Notes under the pieces: generated by a model
The model's database searches: none
Seen by the model: the letters and a program-made list of their open reading frames with translations, nothing else
Told to the model about the DNA's origin: nothing
Shown here: positions 39,796-49,170 of the stretch, one piece after another
How the letters are laid out: every line of letters starts with the position of its first letter
Numbering within the stretch: the stretch's first letter is position 1
DNA from: Paenibacillus sp. Marseille-Q4541
GTDB lineage: Bacteria > Bacillota > Bacilli > Paenibacillales > Paenibacillaceae
Direction of reading: 5' to 3'
Length of the DNA stretch: 64,000 nt
Assembly (NCBI RefSeq): GCF_018310695.1
Contig: NZ_JAGXCY010000024.1
Location: 1-64,000 of the forward strand
Position numbers and translations under genes: made by a program

Positions 39796-40134
39796 ATGAT
39801 TGCGAGCGAAGAGATTGAAGCCTATGTTAGCTACCCCTTCCCAGCACAGCCTCAGCCTGATTTCGCGCTGAGAGTACAAGGCGATTCCATGATTCATGCA
39901 GGAATTCTTGATCAGGATATTGTGTTTATGAAATAGGCTTCATGGCCGGAATATAATGGGCAGATTGTTGCTGTCATTATTAATGGCGAGGAAGGGACAC
40001 TTAAACGGATGAGATGGTCTGAGGATTCGAGTAAATTTACATTATCACCGGAGAATGATGCGTATGATCCATTCGAATTGACCCCGAATGAATTTATGGT
40101 GTGCGGTACGTATGTAGGCCATTTTCGGCAATAA
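39796..40134 (+). pseudogene. LexA/S24-type repressor remnant with in-frame TAG
   Basis: In one frame the segment encodes IEAYVSYPFPAQPQ...RVQGDSMIHAGILDQDIVFMK, then TAG at 39934-39936, then NGQIVAVIINGEEGTLKRM...PNEFMVCGTYVGHFRQ and a TAA at 40132-40134. The first part aligns with the LexA-type peptidase domain (GDSM, catalytic serine), and the second supplies the catalytic lysine (TLKRM). The helix-turn-helix part is missing and the TAG splits the domain. It is therefore a remnant, probably of a phage or conjugative-element repressor. A sequencing error could explain the TAG but not the missing N-terminus. Confidence 0.8.
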
Positions 40135-40205
40135 CCCCCTTGGTATTGAAAGAAGAAGCTCCTCTGGGTGAAGATAAGCTTCTTTTTGATGTGAAAAACA
40201 TACAG

Positions 40206-40252
40206 AAAAAGGCCTCTCAACAGTGATTCATTACTGCTGAGAAGCCTCTTTA
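40206..40252 (-). terminator. Terminator of the NCS1/DUF917/hydantoinase-like operon
   Basis: On the minus strand AAAGAGGCTTCTCAGCAGT pairs with ACTGTTGAGAGGCCTTTTT (some mismatches) around a short loop and is followed by T residues. It lies just after the last gene stop. Confidence 0.75.
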
Positions 40253-40266
40253 TTGATACAATGCCT

Positions 40267-41817
40267 TTAACTCATTTTACCTACAACTTTGACTCTAAGT
40301 CTGGTCGCATTTTCTGGATGATAGGCAAGTGGCGTTTCTTCCACTTCAACCAGTTCAATCGTCGTTGGGTCGGCTCCTGCCATTACCGCTTGTTTCACTG
40401 CTTTTTCCTCTGCATCTTTGAGCGAATCCTCGCGCGGCTCGCGAGAGTAAATATAGATTTGCTCGTACTGTCCGCTGATTTGAGCAATCGATGCACCAAT
40501 GGCATTCGCGACGCCTCCGTTCTCCGCTTTAATAATGCTGGCAACTCCGCGGATCTGATCCGGAATAATGACACTGCCCCCGCCGACGAGCACGATCTGC
40601 ACATCTTCGGACGAAGTTTTCATCTTATCAATGGCTTGTTCAATAATCGAAGAAATTTCGGTTTGAACCTGCTTCGCAAAAGCCTCATCAATGTGGCTTA
40701 CTAGACTCTTGTCACCCATGTCAGCGAGTCCGAGTCGAACCGCAATGTCCGTTGTCGTCAGCGTATTTCCGCCAAAGACAAGCGCTTCTTCTCCGATTTT
40801 ATAACCTACGCTATCCGGCCCAACCGTAATCTTGCCGTTATCCACGCGAACGATGCTTCCTCCGCCAAGTCCTACTGAGATAATATCCGGCATTCTAAAG
40901 TTCGTGCGAATATCTCCTACTTCCACCGCTACAGAAGATTCTCTTGGGAATCCATCCTGCAATACACCGATATCGGAAGTGGTCCCGCCCACATCAATGA
41001 CCATCGTATCTTTAATATTGGCTAGATAGGATGCACCCCGTATGCTGTTTGTCGGTCCACAGGCAATGGTGAGTATCGGGAAATCTTTAGCATATTCAAT
41101 CGACATGAGTGTTCCGTCATTTTGACATAAGTACACTTCGGCACCTTTGATCCCCTCTTCTTCTAATGCGTGAACAAATCCTGTCGTGGTCGTCTCAATG
41201 ACTTTGCATAAAGCCGCATTCAGGATCGTTGCATTCTCGCGCTCAATGAGGCCAACAGAACCGATTAGAGATGAGCAAGAAACCGGATAAGCTTCCCCGT
41301 ATTCTTCCCAGATCCACTCTCTAACTTTGAGTTCCTGATCATTTTTGATCGATGAGAAAACGCCAATGACCGCAATCGATTCTACTTTATCTCGCCATTC
41401 GCCTAGTAGAGTTTTAATCTCCTGTTCGTTGATGTCACCCAGCAATTGACCATCATATTCATATCCGCCATGAGCTAATGCGTAGTTTCCTGATAATTTC
41501 TCCACCATGTCTTTTGGCCAAGCTGTATACGGAGGAACGGAAGCGGTAGCTGGGAATCCCAAACGGATTACACCAACTTTGGCTAATTTTTTACGTTCCA
41601 CGATGGCATTCGTACACTGCGTTGTCCCGAGCATCGCATGGGTAATTTTTGTTTTATCAATATTCGCTTCATGAAGCAGGTTCCGCAGCGAGTTCTCAAT
41701 CCCTGTTTTAATATCCAGCGTTGTTGGGGATTTCACACTATGGATCAAATGGTTGTGTCCGTCCAAAATAATGGCATCCGTATTCGTACCGCCTACATCA
41801 ATCCCGATTCTATACAT
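40267..41817 (-). CDS. Hydantoinase/oxoprolinase-family ATPase subunit (HyuA-like)
   Basis: This is a 516-residue protein of the HyuA/AcxA superfamily, ATP-binding kinase-fold enzymes that activate a carbonyl or lactam substrate. Motifs: IGIDVGGTNTDAIILD at the start (phosphate loop), IDVGGTTSDIGVL near residue 290, VGLGGGSIVRV and LVGGGSVIIP. It lacks the second HyuB-type subunit nearby; DUF917 is instead its partner. Substrate unknown; the operon (NCS1 permease, PucR) suggests a purine, pyrimidine, hydantoin or allantoin-like compound. The start overlaps the DUF917 stop by 8 bases. Confidence 0.85.
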   Translation of the reverse strand: MYRIGIDVGGTNTDAIILDGHNHLIHSVKSPTTLDIKTGIENSLRNLLHEANIDKTKITHAMLGTTQCTNAIVERKKLAKVGVIRLGFPATASVPPYTAWPKDMVEKLSGNYALAHGGYEYDGQLLGDINEQEIKTLLGEWRDKVESIAVIGVFSSIKNDQELKVREWIWEEYGEAYPVSCSSLIGSVGLIERENATILNAALCKVIETTTTGFVHALEEEGIKGAEVYLCQNDGTLMSIEYAKDFPILTIACGPTNSIRGASYLANIKDTMVIDVGGTTSDIGVLQDGFPRESSVAVEVGDIRTNFRMPDIISVGLGGGSIVRVDNGKITVGPDSVGYKIGEEALVFGGNTLTTTDIAVRLGLADMGDKSLVSHIDEAFAKQVQTEISSIIEQAIDKMKTSSEDVQIVLVGGGSVIIPDQIRGVASIIKAENGGVANAIGASIAQISGQYEQIYIYSREPREDSLKDAEEKAVKQAVMAGADPTTIELVEVEETPLAYHPENATRLRVKVVGKMS

Positions 41818-42913
41818 GTTTAGCCACCGCCTTACTCACCAGTTCCTCAATCGGAACGTAATCGTAATCATATCCAAAGTATCTCGGTCCTGCCGTTTCG
41901 ATTCCTTTTTCGGTTCGCCACTTCGGATGCGCCGGGAGCCCAATGACACGTACACGTTTTCCATATTTCAAACTCTCCGTTGTAACGGGTAATAGCGTTT
42001 CATAGTCGACCAGACATATTAAATCCGGCGTCAAGGCTACTACCTGACCATTCTTCTCTGCAAGCAGATTCTCATTCTGAAAATGAACATGCATCTGTTC
42101 GTCTTTATTCGTCTCAATGCCTTCTAGGTTCATTTTCCCCAGATTGAAGCCACCTTTGGTTTCCCGGATTACGTCTGTTATCTTTCCTTGAAAGAGCTCA
42201 TAGCCGGATATCAAGCTCAGCAGTTGCTGAAGCTTATCTTTGGCTTCTCTGTTTTTGGAAGATATGATCTCGCCAATCTGTTCAGATAGGGTCACAATGT
42301 TGTGGACACCGCTCTTCTTAATCTGGGCACCCGTCGTTGGATATAGGCTTACTAAAGCACTAGCCCCCATCTCCACCGTAGCTGCCCTTGCAATCCGTTC
42401 AGTCCATTTATTATCGATTGTTTCGAAGATACCGATGTTTCCTTTTTCATCTGTGATCGCCATCGGCGCGGCGGAAATGCCGTCCAGGTTAAAAGTCACC
42501 ATCTGAAGTTCAGGAAATGCTCTACCCATACCATCACAATCAATTAGTGGTAAATCTAGCTGCGCTGCAACAACAATGGGAACCATTGAATTGACTCCCC
42601 CCGCTTCCATCGGAAACGTGCCTGTAATTTTTTCTTTGCCCAAATACTTGGCGAGCTTTTGAAATACCTTAACAAACTCGTCCCCTCTAGGGAATTTCTC
42701 AACTAAGACGGAAGGTGCACCCATCATGGCAGCAGGAATAAAAAAGTCATCATCTGCAATTTCATCCACGGAATATAATCTTACAGGCCCGTTTTTTTCG
42801 ATAGCTGAAAGAGCCATGAGTTTACCGATGTAAGGATCTCCCCCACCACCTGTACCTAAAAATGCAGCGCCTACCGCAATATGTTCAATGGCGTCTTTAT
42901 CTAAATATCTCAT
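41810..42913 (-). CDS. DUF917 family protein, 367 aa
   Basis: This is a 367-residue protein of family DUF917, commonly encoded beside HyuA-like proteins. Features: AAFLGTGGGGDPYIGKLMA near residue 15, FFIPAAMMGAPSVLVEKFP, PMEAGGVNSMVPIVVAAQLDLPLIDCDGMGRAFPELQM in the middle, and LVDYETLLPVTTESLKYGKRVRVIGLPAHPKWRTEKG near the end. Likely an enzyme or an activator/subunit for the neighbouring HyuA-like protein; function not established. ATGA overlaps with the permease at one end and an 8-base overlap with HyuA at the other mean strong coupling. Confidence 0.85.
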   Translation of the reverse strand: MRYLDKDAIEHIAVGAAFLGTGGGGDPYIGKLMALSAIEKNGPVRLYSVDEIADDDFFIPAAMMGAPSVLVEKFPRGDEFVKVFQKLAKYLGKEKITGTFPMEAGGVNSMVPIVVAAQLDLPLIDCDGMGRAFPELQMVTFNLDGISAAPMAITDEKGNIGIFETIDNKWTERIARAATVEMGASALVSLYPTTGAQIKKSGVHNIVTLSEQIGEIISSKNREAKDKLQQLLSLISGYELFQGKITDVIRETKGGFNLGKMNLEGIETNKDEQMHVHFQNENLLAEKNGQVVALTPDLICLVDYETLLPVTTESLKYGKRVRVIGLPAHPKWRTEKGIETAGPRYFGYDYDYVPIEELVSKAVAKHV

Positions 42914-44187
42914 CTATTTTCCTCCAATATGACAGTCTTTGAAGCTGAAGCAGTGAATCGGTAGCATACTACATAAATGACAAATGAAATGACGATCCCG
43001 ATCAATGGCTGATTCGTTACTTGAGGCAAACTTGGGAAGAAGGACATAACGACAGGTATACAAGCAATGACAGAACCGATGAGCCAAGAAAATACACCTA
43101 GACGATTAACGCCTTCTGTTTCTTTCCAGCTATTCTTATCCCCTTTGTTCATCACCCAGTAGGAAGCAATCATGACCCCTGCTACAGGCGGAACCATAGC
43201 CGAAAATATCGACATCACTGGCGTGAAGTAATTCAAGATACCGACCACTGCGAGTATAGTCCCGATAAGTCCAGCAACACCCACTGCCCATTTTTCTTTA
43301 TCTTTGGAAACGCGGAATACATTGGTCAAGGCAAATCCACCTGAGATGGCATTGACCATGTTCGTTTTCCATGCCGCCAAGATGAAAACAATCCCGCCGA
43401 TAAAAGGCGTTGTAATATTCAAAAATACGGCTGCGACATCGTTAGTTTGATAAGCGAGTGTTAAGATAGCCCCTACACTGATCATCAGAACACCAGACGG
43501 TATAATTCCGAAAATCGCTGCTTTCCACACATCAGAACGCTTTATCGAAAACTGCGAGTAGTCGCCTGCAATGACGGCCCCCAGGGCAAAAGATCCCATC
43601 GTAACTGATAATCCATCCATGAATTTCATCTGCTGGTCAGGCTGGTAGTTCGAAATGAGATCCCAAGAACCCCCAGTGAAAGCTTGAAATAAACCATATA
43701 TACATATGACGACTAATAATGGCACTGCAATATAACTGAGTACACGCAGTACTTTGATTCCGTACATCGCAGAGATTACCATGACCAAGCCGCTAATTAG
43801 AGAAGCAACAGGAACAGGAACCGTCATTCCAAACTCTGTCAACAAATTCGCCAGCGCTTCCCCACATACATTGGCCTGAATCCCAAACCAACCGAGGCAT
43901 GCAATGGTGAGAATAATAGATAGAATCGTTCGCGAGCCTTTTTTCCCAAACACCTGACCTGCGACCTGAACGGTTGACTTACCTAGGTCCGTGCTTTGAA
44001 TACCTTGAAGAATCATGATGGCAACGATAATGGAATATCCAACTAAGGTGACAAGTAAAGTCTTAGGTAGGCTCATCCCCGATATGAGCGTGTTTCCTAC
44101 CAGGAGACCGGGTATGCTGATCATCGCTCCGGCCCAAACAATCGCCAGCGTGAACCAAGACTGGTGCTGTGTTCCTTCTTTTTTCAT
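42910..44187 (-). CDS. NCS1-family permease (cytosine/purine/hydantoin type)
   Basis: This is a 425-residue membrane transporter of the nucleobase:cation symporter-1 family (CodB/Mhp1/PucI relatives), with about 12 membrane segments. ILTIACLGWFGIQANVCGEALANLL and MGSFALGAVIAGDYSQFSIKRSDVW are the usual substrate-pocket regions. The ATG at 44187 follows GGAGGAAGGG; the frame opens 18 codons earlier without a ribosome site. It is first in the operon; the pucR gene upstream is separated by its own terminator. Confidence 0.88.
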   Translation of the reverse strand: MKKEGTQHQSWFTLAIVWAGAMISIPGLLVGNTLISGMSLPKTLLVTLVGYSIIVAIMILQGIQSTDLGKSTVQVAGQVFGKKGSRTILSIILTIACLGWFGIQANVCGEALANLLTEFGMTVPVPVASLISGLVMVISAMYGIKVLRVLSYIAVPLLVVICIYGLFQAFTGGSWDLISNYQPDQQMKFMDGLSVTMGSFALGAVIAGDYSQFSIKRSDVWKAAIFGIIPSGVLMISVGAILTLAYQTNDVAAVFLNITTPFIGGIVFILAAWKTNMVNAISGGFALTNVFRVSKDKEKWAVGVAGLIGTILAVVGILNYFTPVMSIFSAMVPPVAGVMIASYWVMNKGDKNSWKETEGVNRLGVFSWLIGSVIACIPVVMSFFPSLPQVTNQPLIGIVISFVIYVVCYRFTASASKTVILEENR

Positions 44188-44224
44188 GAACCCTTCCTCC
44201 GATCTCGTAAAGTAGATTTTTCTT

Positions 44225-44230
44225 ATTATA
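44225..44230 (-). promoter_or_regulatory. -10 of the NCS1 operon
   Basis: TATAAT on the minus strand lies 37 bases before the permease start codon and downstream of the pucR terminator. The -35 region 17 bases upstream (AAGACG-like) is poor, which fits a promoter needing an activator such as PucR. Confidence 0.4.
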
Positions 44231-44262
44231 GAAGGAATCATAGGGAGCGTCTTTTGCTAAAA

Positions 44263-44310
44263 TAAAAAAAAGATCCGTAATTTTTGTCTTTTTCGACAAA
44301 AGTTACGGAC
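44263..44310 (-). terminator. Terminator of pucR-type regulator gene
   Basis: On the minus strand GTCCGTAACTTTTGTC pairs with GACAAAAATTACGGATC around a short A-rich loop, followed by TTTTTTT. The stem begins 5 bases after the stop codon region. Confidence 0.88.
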
Positions 44311-44314
44311 CATG

Positions 44315-45901
44315 TTATCTATGAATGAGTCGATAAATCATGCAGGCGATGTACACATCGTAAAATTCAGAATTCACCGTTACGTCATACCCAATTAATT
44401 CACTGATCTTTTTAATGCGATACTTTACTGTATTCTTATGAACAAACAGCAATTTTCCGCAGTCATCGAAACTGCCTTTAGCATCTAATAGAAAAGTCGT
44501 GAGCGTTCTCATCGACATCGGATCATCCAGAATGGGATCAATTACAGACATCCACTCTTCAATAGCTTCTTCTCCTTGTTCACTAAAATCAATAGCCCGC
44601 TTCATCGAGCGGATCTCAGCTGCCGTATATAATCTACGCTGTTCATAAATGAGATGGACTTTCTGTCCCACACTGTTCACGAGCTGATACATGCGGCGTA
44701 CTTCTTGCGTGTTTCTCATTCTAGGGGCGTACACGATTTCAGATATAAATGAGGCAGAATTCGTCGTATCCATATACTCTACGGCAATTTCGTACTCATT
44801 GTACTTATAAGAACAATTTCCCAAGAGGACAATAATACAATGGTCGATGGTTTGAATGACCGCCGTTTTGTAATATTTGAACAAATGATCTTGGAGCTCT
44901 TCGCGAATCCGTTTCTCTTCCGACAAATCCTGAATATACACTAACCACATCATTTGAATAGCAGAGACATCAATATGGAGAAAATGAGCCAGTCTGCGCA
45001 TTTTTTCGCTTTCATCATTAATGATCGCTTTTACCAAAGCATATTCGCTGATCTCGTTATGCTTGTCTCCCCACAAATTAATAGCCACCTGGACAACTTC
45101 GCTAATTTTATCGATCGTTTTGGTAGGTAATTTCGAATTTTCTTTAATCAGAAATAGATACAGCAATTCCCCGTTTTTTTGATGAATACTTTTGTATTCT
45201 ACAAAACAGTCTGAATAGGTCTCTGCTTGTCCCTTCGCTCCATTCATCAAGTAAGGCGCATATTCCTCAATAAGATGAGACACGTCTAACGTAGAATTAC
45301 GAGGCCACATCACTTGGTTCACAATCTCCATATGGGTATTCGTCAGGACAATGTTCGCTTTCAGCCGATCAGATAACAATTTCAGCGTAATTTCCACACT
45401 CTGCAAATGTTCAGGCAAAAGAGAAACTTTCTCTAACGATTCATTCACAAAATTATCATTGATCGTTTGATTGTTCAGGACAATCGCTTCCATCACTTCA
45501 TATATGACTTCGTTATAACGAAGGGAATAATCGTTTTCAGGCATGCAAATGATAATGAAATTTTGGGACTCTGCCAGTTGCAGTACCTCTTCAGCCACTT
45601 CCGGAATAATAATTCCTACATAATATAAAATCAGTCCCACTTCTCCAAGATCGATCAGGTATTGGACCGCTTCACACTGTTTTTTCACACTATCTTTAAT
45701 GGAGAAAAAAGAGCTGATGACAATCTCTTCCGCATACCACTCTTCTTGGATCGTATGGACGATTTGAGATGAAAAATCCGCGTTAGAAACCTCGAGTACG
45801 GATAAAGAGGAGACCGTACGTTGAATATTATTATTTCCAGTTAACACCTTTGCTCCTCGGAAGGAGGGCAATTGCAGCATGTCTTTGACGGTTATCCCCA
45901 T
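44315..45901 (-). CDS. PucR-family transcriptional activator
   Basis: This is a 528-residue regulator of the PucR/CdaR family. The N-terminal PucR domain (about 1-125, VKDMLQLPSFRGAKVLTGNNNIQRTVSSLSVLE) senses a metabolite, a GGDEF-like middle segment follows, and the C-terminus carries a helix-turn-helix HTH_30 (LTTFLLDAKGSFDDCGKLLFVHKNTVKYRIKKISELIGYDV). In Bacillus PucR controls purine catabolism. The ATG at 45901 is preferred; a GTG 12 bases upstream is also possible. The neighbouring operon is its probable target. Confidence 0.88.
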   Translation of the reverse strand: MGITVKDMLQLPSFRGAKVLTGNNNIQRTVSSLSVLEVSNADFSSQIVHTIQEEWYAEEIVISSFFSIKDSVKKQCEAVQYLIDLGEVGLILYYVGIIIPEVAEEVLQLAESQNFIIICMPENDYSLRYNEVIYEVMEAIVLNNQTINDNFVNESLEKVSLLPEHLQSVEITLKLLSDRLKANIVLTNTHMEIVNQVMWPRNSTLDVSHLIEEYAPYLMNGAKGQAETYSDCFVEYKSIHQKNGELLYLFLIKENSKLPTKTIDKISEVVQVAINLWGDKHNEISEYALVKAIINDESEKMRRLAHFLHIDVSAIQMMWLVYIQDLSEEKRIREELQDHLFKYYKTAVIQTIDHCIIVLLGNCSYKYNEYEIAVEYMDTTNSASFISEIVYAPRMRNTQEVRRMYQLVNSVGQKVHLIYEQRRLYTAAEIRSMKRAIDFSEQGEEAIEEWMSVIDPILDDPMSMRTLTTFLLDAKGSFDDCGKLLFVHKNTVKYRIKKISELIGYDVTVNSEFYDVYIACMIYRLIHR

Positions 45902-46018
45902 GACTATCACCACTTCTTCTGTGTTTTTCTTATGGTTGTCGTGCCTTTATTATATCTCATTTGATATTGGCAATTCACGCTATGAATTTGGAGCCCATCC
46001 TACCTAAAAGAGAAACCA

Positions 46019-46055
46019 ACAAAAAAAACCACTCCTTAATACTTTAAGGAGTGGT
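46019..46055 (-). terminator. Terminator of groESL
   Basis: A perfect stem ACCACTCCTTAA with its complement around a TACT loop; the minus strand continues with TTTTTTT. It lies about 100 bases after the groEL stop. Confidence 0.9.
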
Positions 46056-46158
46056 CGTTGTATTAATTATAGTTCGTAACAGTGACTGCTTCATAAATCT
46101 CAGATCAAATTGACCCAAAATTCACTCCGCTAGGCACATGATTTAGGGCTTGTAAGCC

Positions 46159-47793
46159 TTACATCATACCGCCCATTCCACCCATGCCGCCCATATCTGG
46201 ACCTGCAGGAGCTGCTGGTTCTGGTTTGTCAGCGATAACTGCTTCAGTAGTGAGGAACATAGCTGCTACGGAAGCTGCGTTTTGAAGTGCATAACGAGTT
46301 ACTTTCGCAGGGTCAACGATACCCGCTTCGATCATGTTTACCCATTGACCGTTAGCAGCATTGTAACCTACGCCAACTTCTTCGCGTTTCAGACGATCCA
46401 CGATAACGGAACCTTCTTCACCAGCGTTAGCAGCAATCGTACGGATTGGAGCTTCCAGTGCGCGCAGAACAATGTTTACACCTGTTTGCTCGTCACCTTC
46501 GAGCTTCTCAGCTACTGCAGCTACAGCGCCGTATACGTTCACGAGAGCTGTACCACCACCGGATACGATACCTTCTTCAACTGCAGCACGAGTTGCGTTC
46601 AGCGCATCTTCGATACGAAGTTTACGTTCTTTCAGCTCAGTTTCTGTTGCTGCACCTACTTTGATAACAGCTACGCCGCCAGCAAGTTTAGCAAGACGCT
46701 CTTGCAATTTCTCTTTATCGAACTCGGAAGTTGTTTCTTCCAGTTGGGAACGAATTTGTTTCACACGAGCATCGATGTCTTCTTTGCTTCCAGCACCGTC
46801 AACGATGATTGTGTTTTCTTTAGTTACACGTACTTGACGAGCAGTACCGAGTTGATCAATAGAAGCGGATTTCAGATCAAGTCCGAGTTCCTCAGTGATC
46901 ACTTGGCCACCAGTCAAAGCAGCGATATCTTGCAGCATTGCTTTACGACGGTCACCAAATCCAGGAGCTTTAACAGCTACTGCATTGAATGTTCCGCGCA
47001 GTTTGTTCACGATCAGCATAGCTTGCGCTTCGCCTTCGATATCTTCAGCGATCAACAGAAGCGGTTTGCTTTGTTGAACGATTTTTTCAAGAACAGGCAA
47101 GATTTCTTGCGTGTTTGTAATTTTTTTATCAGTGATCAGAATGTATGGGTTGTCAAGGACAGCTTCCATTTTATCTGTATCAGTGATCATGTATGGAGAA
47201 ATGTATCCGCGGTCGAACTGCATACCTTCAACCACTTCAAGTTCTGTTTCAAAACCACGGGATTCTTCAACAGTGATAACACCGTCGTTACCCACTTTTT
47301 CCATAGCTTCAGCGATCAATTCGCCTACTTCTTCGTCAGCTGCGGAAATAGCAGCAACTTGTGCGATGGATTGTTTGTTCTCAACAGGTTTGGAGATGCT
47401 GCGCAGTTCTTCTACTGCTGCACGAACCGCTTTGTCGATCCCTTTACGGATACCGATTGGGCTTGCACCTGCAGTTACGTTTTTCAAACCTTCCGTAATG
47501 AGGGCTTGTGCAAGAACTGTTGCCGTTGTTGTACCGTCACCAGCTACATCATTTGTTTTTGTCGCTACTTCTTTAACAAGCTGAGCACCCATGTTCTCGA
47601 ATGCATCTTCAAGTTCAATTTCTTTAGCGATCGTTACACCGTCATTCGTGATGAGCGGGCTACCAAATTTTTTCTCAAGAACAACGTTACGTCCTTTTGG
47701 TCCAAGTGTTACTTTCACTGCATTTGCCAAAGCGTCCACACCACGAAGCATGGAACGACGAGCGTCTTCACTGAATTTAATATCTTTAGCCAT
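46159..47793 (-). CDS. groEL: Chaperonin GroEL
   Basis: This is the 544-residue 60-kDa chaperonin that folds proteins in the cytoplasm with GroES and ATP. Motifs: AKDIKFSEDARRSMLRGVDALANAVKVTLGPKGRNVVLEK at the start, GDGTTTATVLAQAL (ATP site), and the C-terminal GGM repeats (GPDMGGMGGMGGMM). Ribosome site AGGAGG. Second gene of the groESL operon. A 509-codon frame on the opposite strand is a shadow. Confidence 0.99.
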   Translation of the reverse strand: MAKDIKFSEDARRSMLRGVDALANAVKVTLGPKGRNVVLEKKFGSPLITNDGVTIAKEIELEDAFENMGAQLVKEVATKTNDVAGDGTTTATVLAQALITEGLKNVTAGASPIGIRKGIDKAVRAAVEELRSISKPVENKQSIAQVAAISAADEEVGELIAEAMEKVGNDGVITVEESRGFETELEVVEGMQFDRGYISPYMITDTDKMEAVLDNPYILITDKKITNTQEILPVLEKIVQQSKPLLLIAEDIEGEAQAMLIVNKLRGTFNAVAVKAPGFGDRRKAMLQDIAALTGGQVITEELGLDLKSASIDQLGTARQVRVTKENTIIVDGAGSKEDIDARVKQIRSQLEETTSEFDKEKLQERLAKLAGGVAVIKVGAATETELKERKLRIEDALNATRAAVEEGIVSGGGTALVNVYGAVAAVAEKLEGDEQTGVNIVLRALEAPIRTIAANAGEEGSVIVDRLKREEVGVGYNAANGQWVNMIEAGIVDPAKVTRYALQNAASVAAMFLTTEAVIADKPEPAAPAGPDMGGMGGMGGMM

Positions 47794-47866
47794 GGTGATA
47801 AAACCTCCTAATAAATTATGAAATCTACGCTTCGATTCATATATTCAAGCTCTTCACGTATGAAGA

Positions 47867-48148
47867 TTAACCCAAGATTGCGTGAATGTCGCTTTCCTTC
47901 ATAATCAAATATTCTTTACCTTCGTATTTAAGCTCTGTTCCAGCGTATTTGGAGAAAATAACGCGGTCTCCTTCTTTCACTTCCAAAGGAACACGAACGC
48001 CATCTTTTAAGCTTCCAGCGCCAACAGCGATAATTTTACCCTCTTGCGGTTTTTCTTTAGCAGAGTCCGGAAGTACAATTCCGAAAGCTGTTGTTTCTTC
48101 TTGTTCGATCGGTTCTACCAATACGCGTTCACCTAAAGGTCTGATCAT
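47867..48148 (-). CDS. groES: Co-chaperonin GroES
   Basis: This is the 93-residue co-chaperonin. Motifs: MIRPLGERVLVEPIEQEE, the mobile loop ETTAFGIVLPDSAKEKPQEGKIIAVG, and KEGDRVIFSKYAGTE. Ribosome site AAGGAGG. First gene of the operon; a CIRCE element and sigma-A promoter lie upstream. Confidence 0.98.
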   Translation of the reverse strand: MIRPLGERVLVEPIEQEETTAFGIVLPDSAKEKPQEGKIIAVGAGSLKDGVRVPLEVKEGDRVIFSKYAGTELKYEGKEYLIMKESDIHAILG

Positions 48149-48206
48149 GAAAAATAGCCTCCTTAATTAAGTAAATTACCTATCTTACGGTTGTTGCACT
48201 CATGTA

Positions 48207-48233
48207 TTAGCACTCGACAGTCGTCAGTGCTAA
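48207..48233. promoter_or_regulatory. CIRCE element (HrcA operator)
   Basis: TTAGCACTC-N9-CAGTGCTAA; the consensus right arm is GAGTGCTAA, so one outer-side base differs. HrcA represses groESL through CIRCE under non-stress conditions. Confidence 0.95.
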
Positions 48234-48244
48234 CAACCAATTTC

Positions 48245-48273
48245 ATGATACTGAAATTAGAAGATGATTTCAA
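48245..48273 (-). promoter_or_regulatory. Sigma-A promoter of groESL
   Basis: On the minus strand TTGAAA (48268-48273) and TATCAT (48245-48250) are 17 bases apart, just upstream of CIRCE. Confidence 0.8.
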
Positions 48274-48360
48274 GTCCTTTTCACGATTTTAAAGGAACTT
48301 TTGTGTAAGTCTTTGAAGCCATCTTCCATTCTATCCAATCCTTTGTAAATTATGCTCGTC

Positions 48361-49140
48361 CTAAGCTTGCTCTCCTGTGTCCACCTTAACATACCTGGAT
48401 TCGAATTCCTCGGCCTCCGCGAGCTGCTTACGATAAACAACGGAAGACAAAAAGACGCTGAACTCATATAGAAGGATTAAAGGAATAGTAACCAAAATAT
48501 CGGATATAAAATCAGGCGGGGTTACAAATACGGCGATAAAAACAAGTACAAAATAGGAGACACGGCGCATCTTGCGTAGGCGCAGCGGATTGAGTATTCG
48601 TAGTTTGGTCAGGAACATAACGACCACTGGCAGTTCAAACAAAAGCGATACTGGCAAGATTAAATTAAACATAAACGTAAAATATTGTGCTAGCCCGTAA
48701 GTTTCAACAAGGCCTAGCTTCTGATTGATGCTGCTTGTAAAAGAGGTTGCCATCGGGAGCAATATTTTATATGAAAAAGCGATCCCGAGTAAAAATAGCA
48801 AAAATACAAACGGTATGTAGCGCAGTGTTGCTTTTTGTTCATTCGGCTTCAGACCCGGACTCACAAACTTCCAAATCTGATACGCGGTAAAAGGTAATGT
48901 AATGACAAGGGAAAAAACAAGCGCAATTTTCATGTACATCCCAAGTCCATCCCACAGCGTAAGTGCATGAAGCTCAATACCCGGGAGAGGCCCGTGTAAC
49001 GTCAAATATTTGTAGATCGGATCACTGATGAATAGACCACCAATCAGTCCCAGTACAAGTACCACCAGCACAGCGACAAGACGTCTTCGAAGCTCCCCTA
49101 GATGATGTACCAGCGTCATACCTTCTTCATGTTCAGACAT
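48361..49140 (-). CDS. tatC: Twin-arginine translocase subunit TatC
   Basis: This is the 259-residue receptor subunit that binds twin-arginine signal peptides and exports folded proteins. Six membrane segments; the N-terminal MTLVHHLGELRRRLV segment (signal-peptide contact) and the WKFVSPGLKPNEQK block in the second part are standard. Ribosome site GAGGGAG. It lies after tatA with a hairpin terminator between the two, which may reduce tatC expression relative to tatA. Confidence 0.95.
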   Translation of the reverse strand: MSEHEEGMTLVHHLGELRRRLVAVLVVLVLGLIGGLFISDPIYKYLTLHGPLPGIELHALTLWDGLGMYMKIALVFSLVITLPFTAYQIWKFVSPGLKPNEQKATLRYIPFVFLLFLLGIAFSYKILLPMATSFTSSINQKLGLVETYGLAQYFTFMFNLILPVSLLFELPVVVMFLTKLRILNPLRLRKMRRVSYFVLVFIAVFVTPPDFISDILVTIPLILLYEFSVFLSSVVYRKQLAEAEEFESRYVKVDTGEQA

Positions 49141-49170
49141 CTCTACACTCCCTCTCTGCTATACCAAGGT

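Noticed and set aside
46282..47811. Long plus-strand frame (about 509 codons) opposite groEL
   Set aside because: It is the complement of a highly conserved gene with strong codon bias, its product has repetitive S/F/C-rich composition and no ribosome site.
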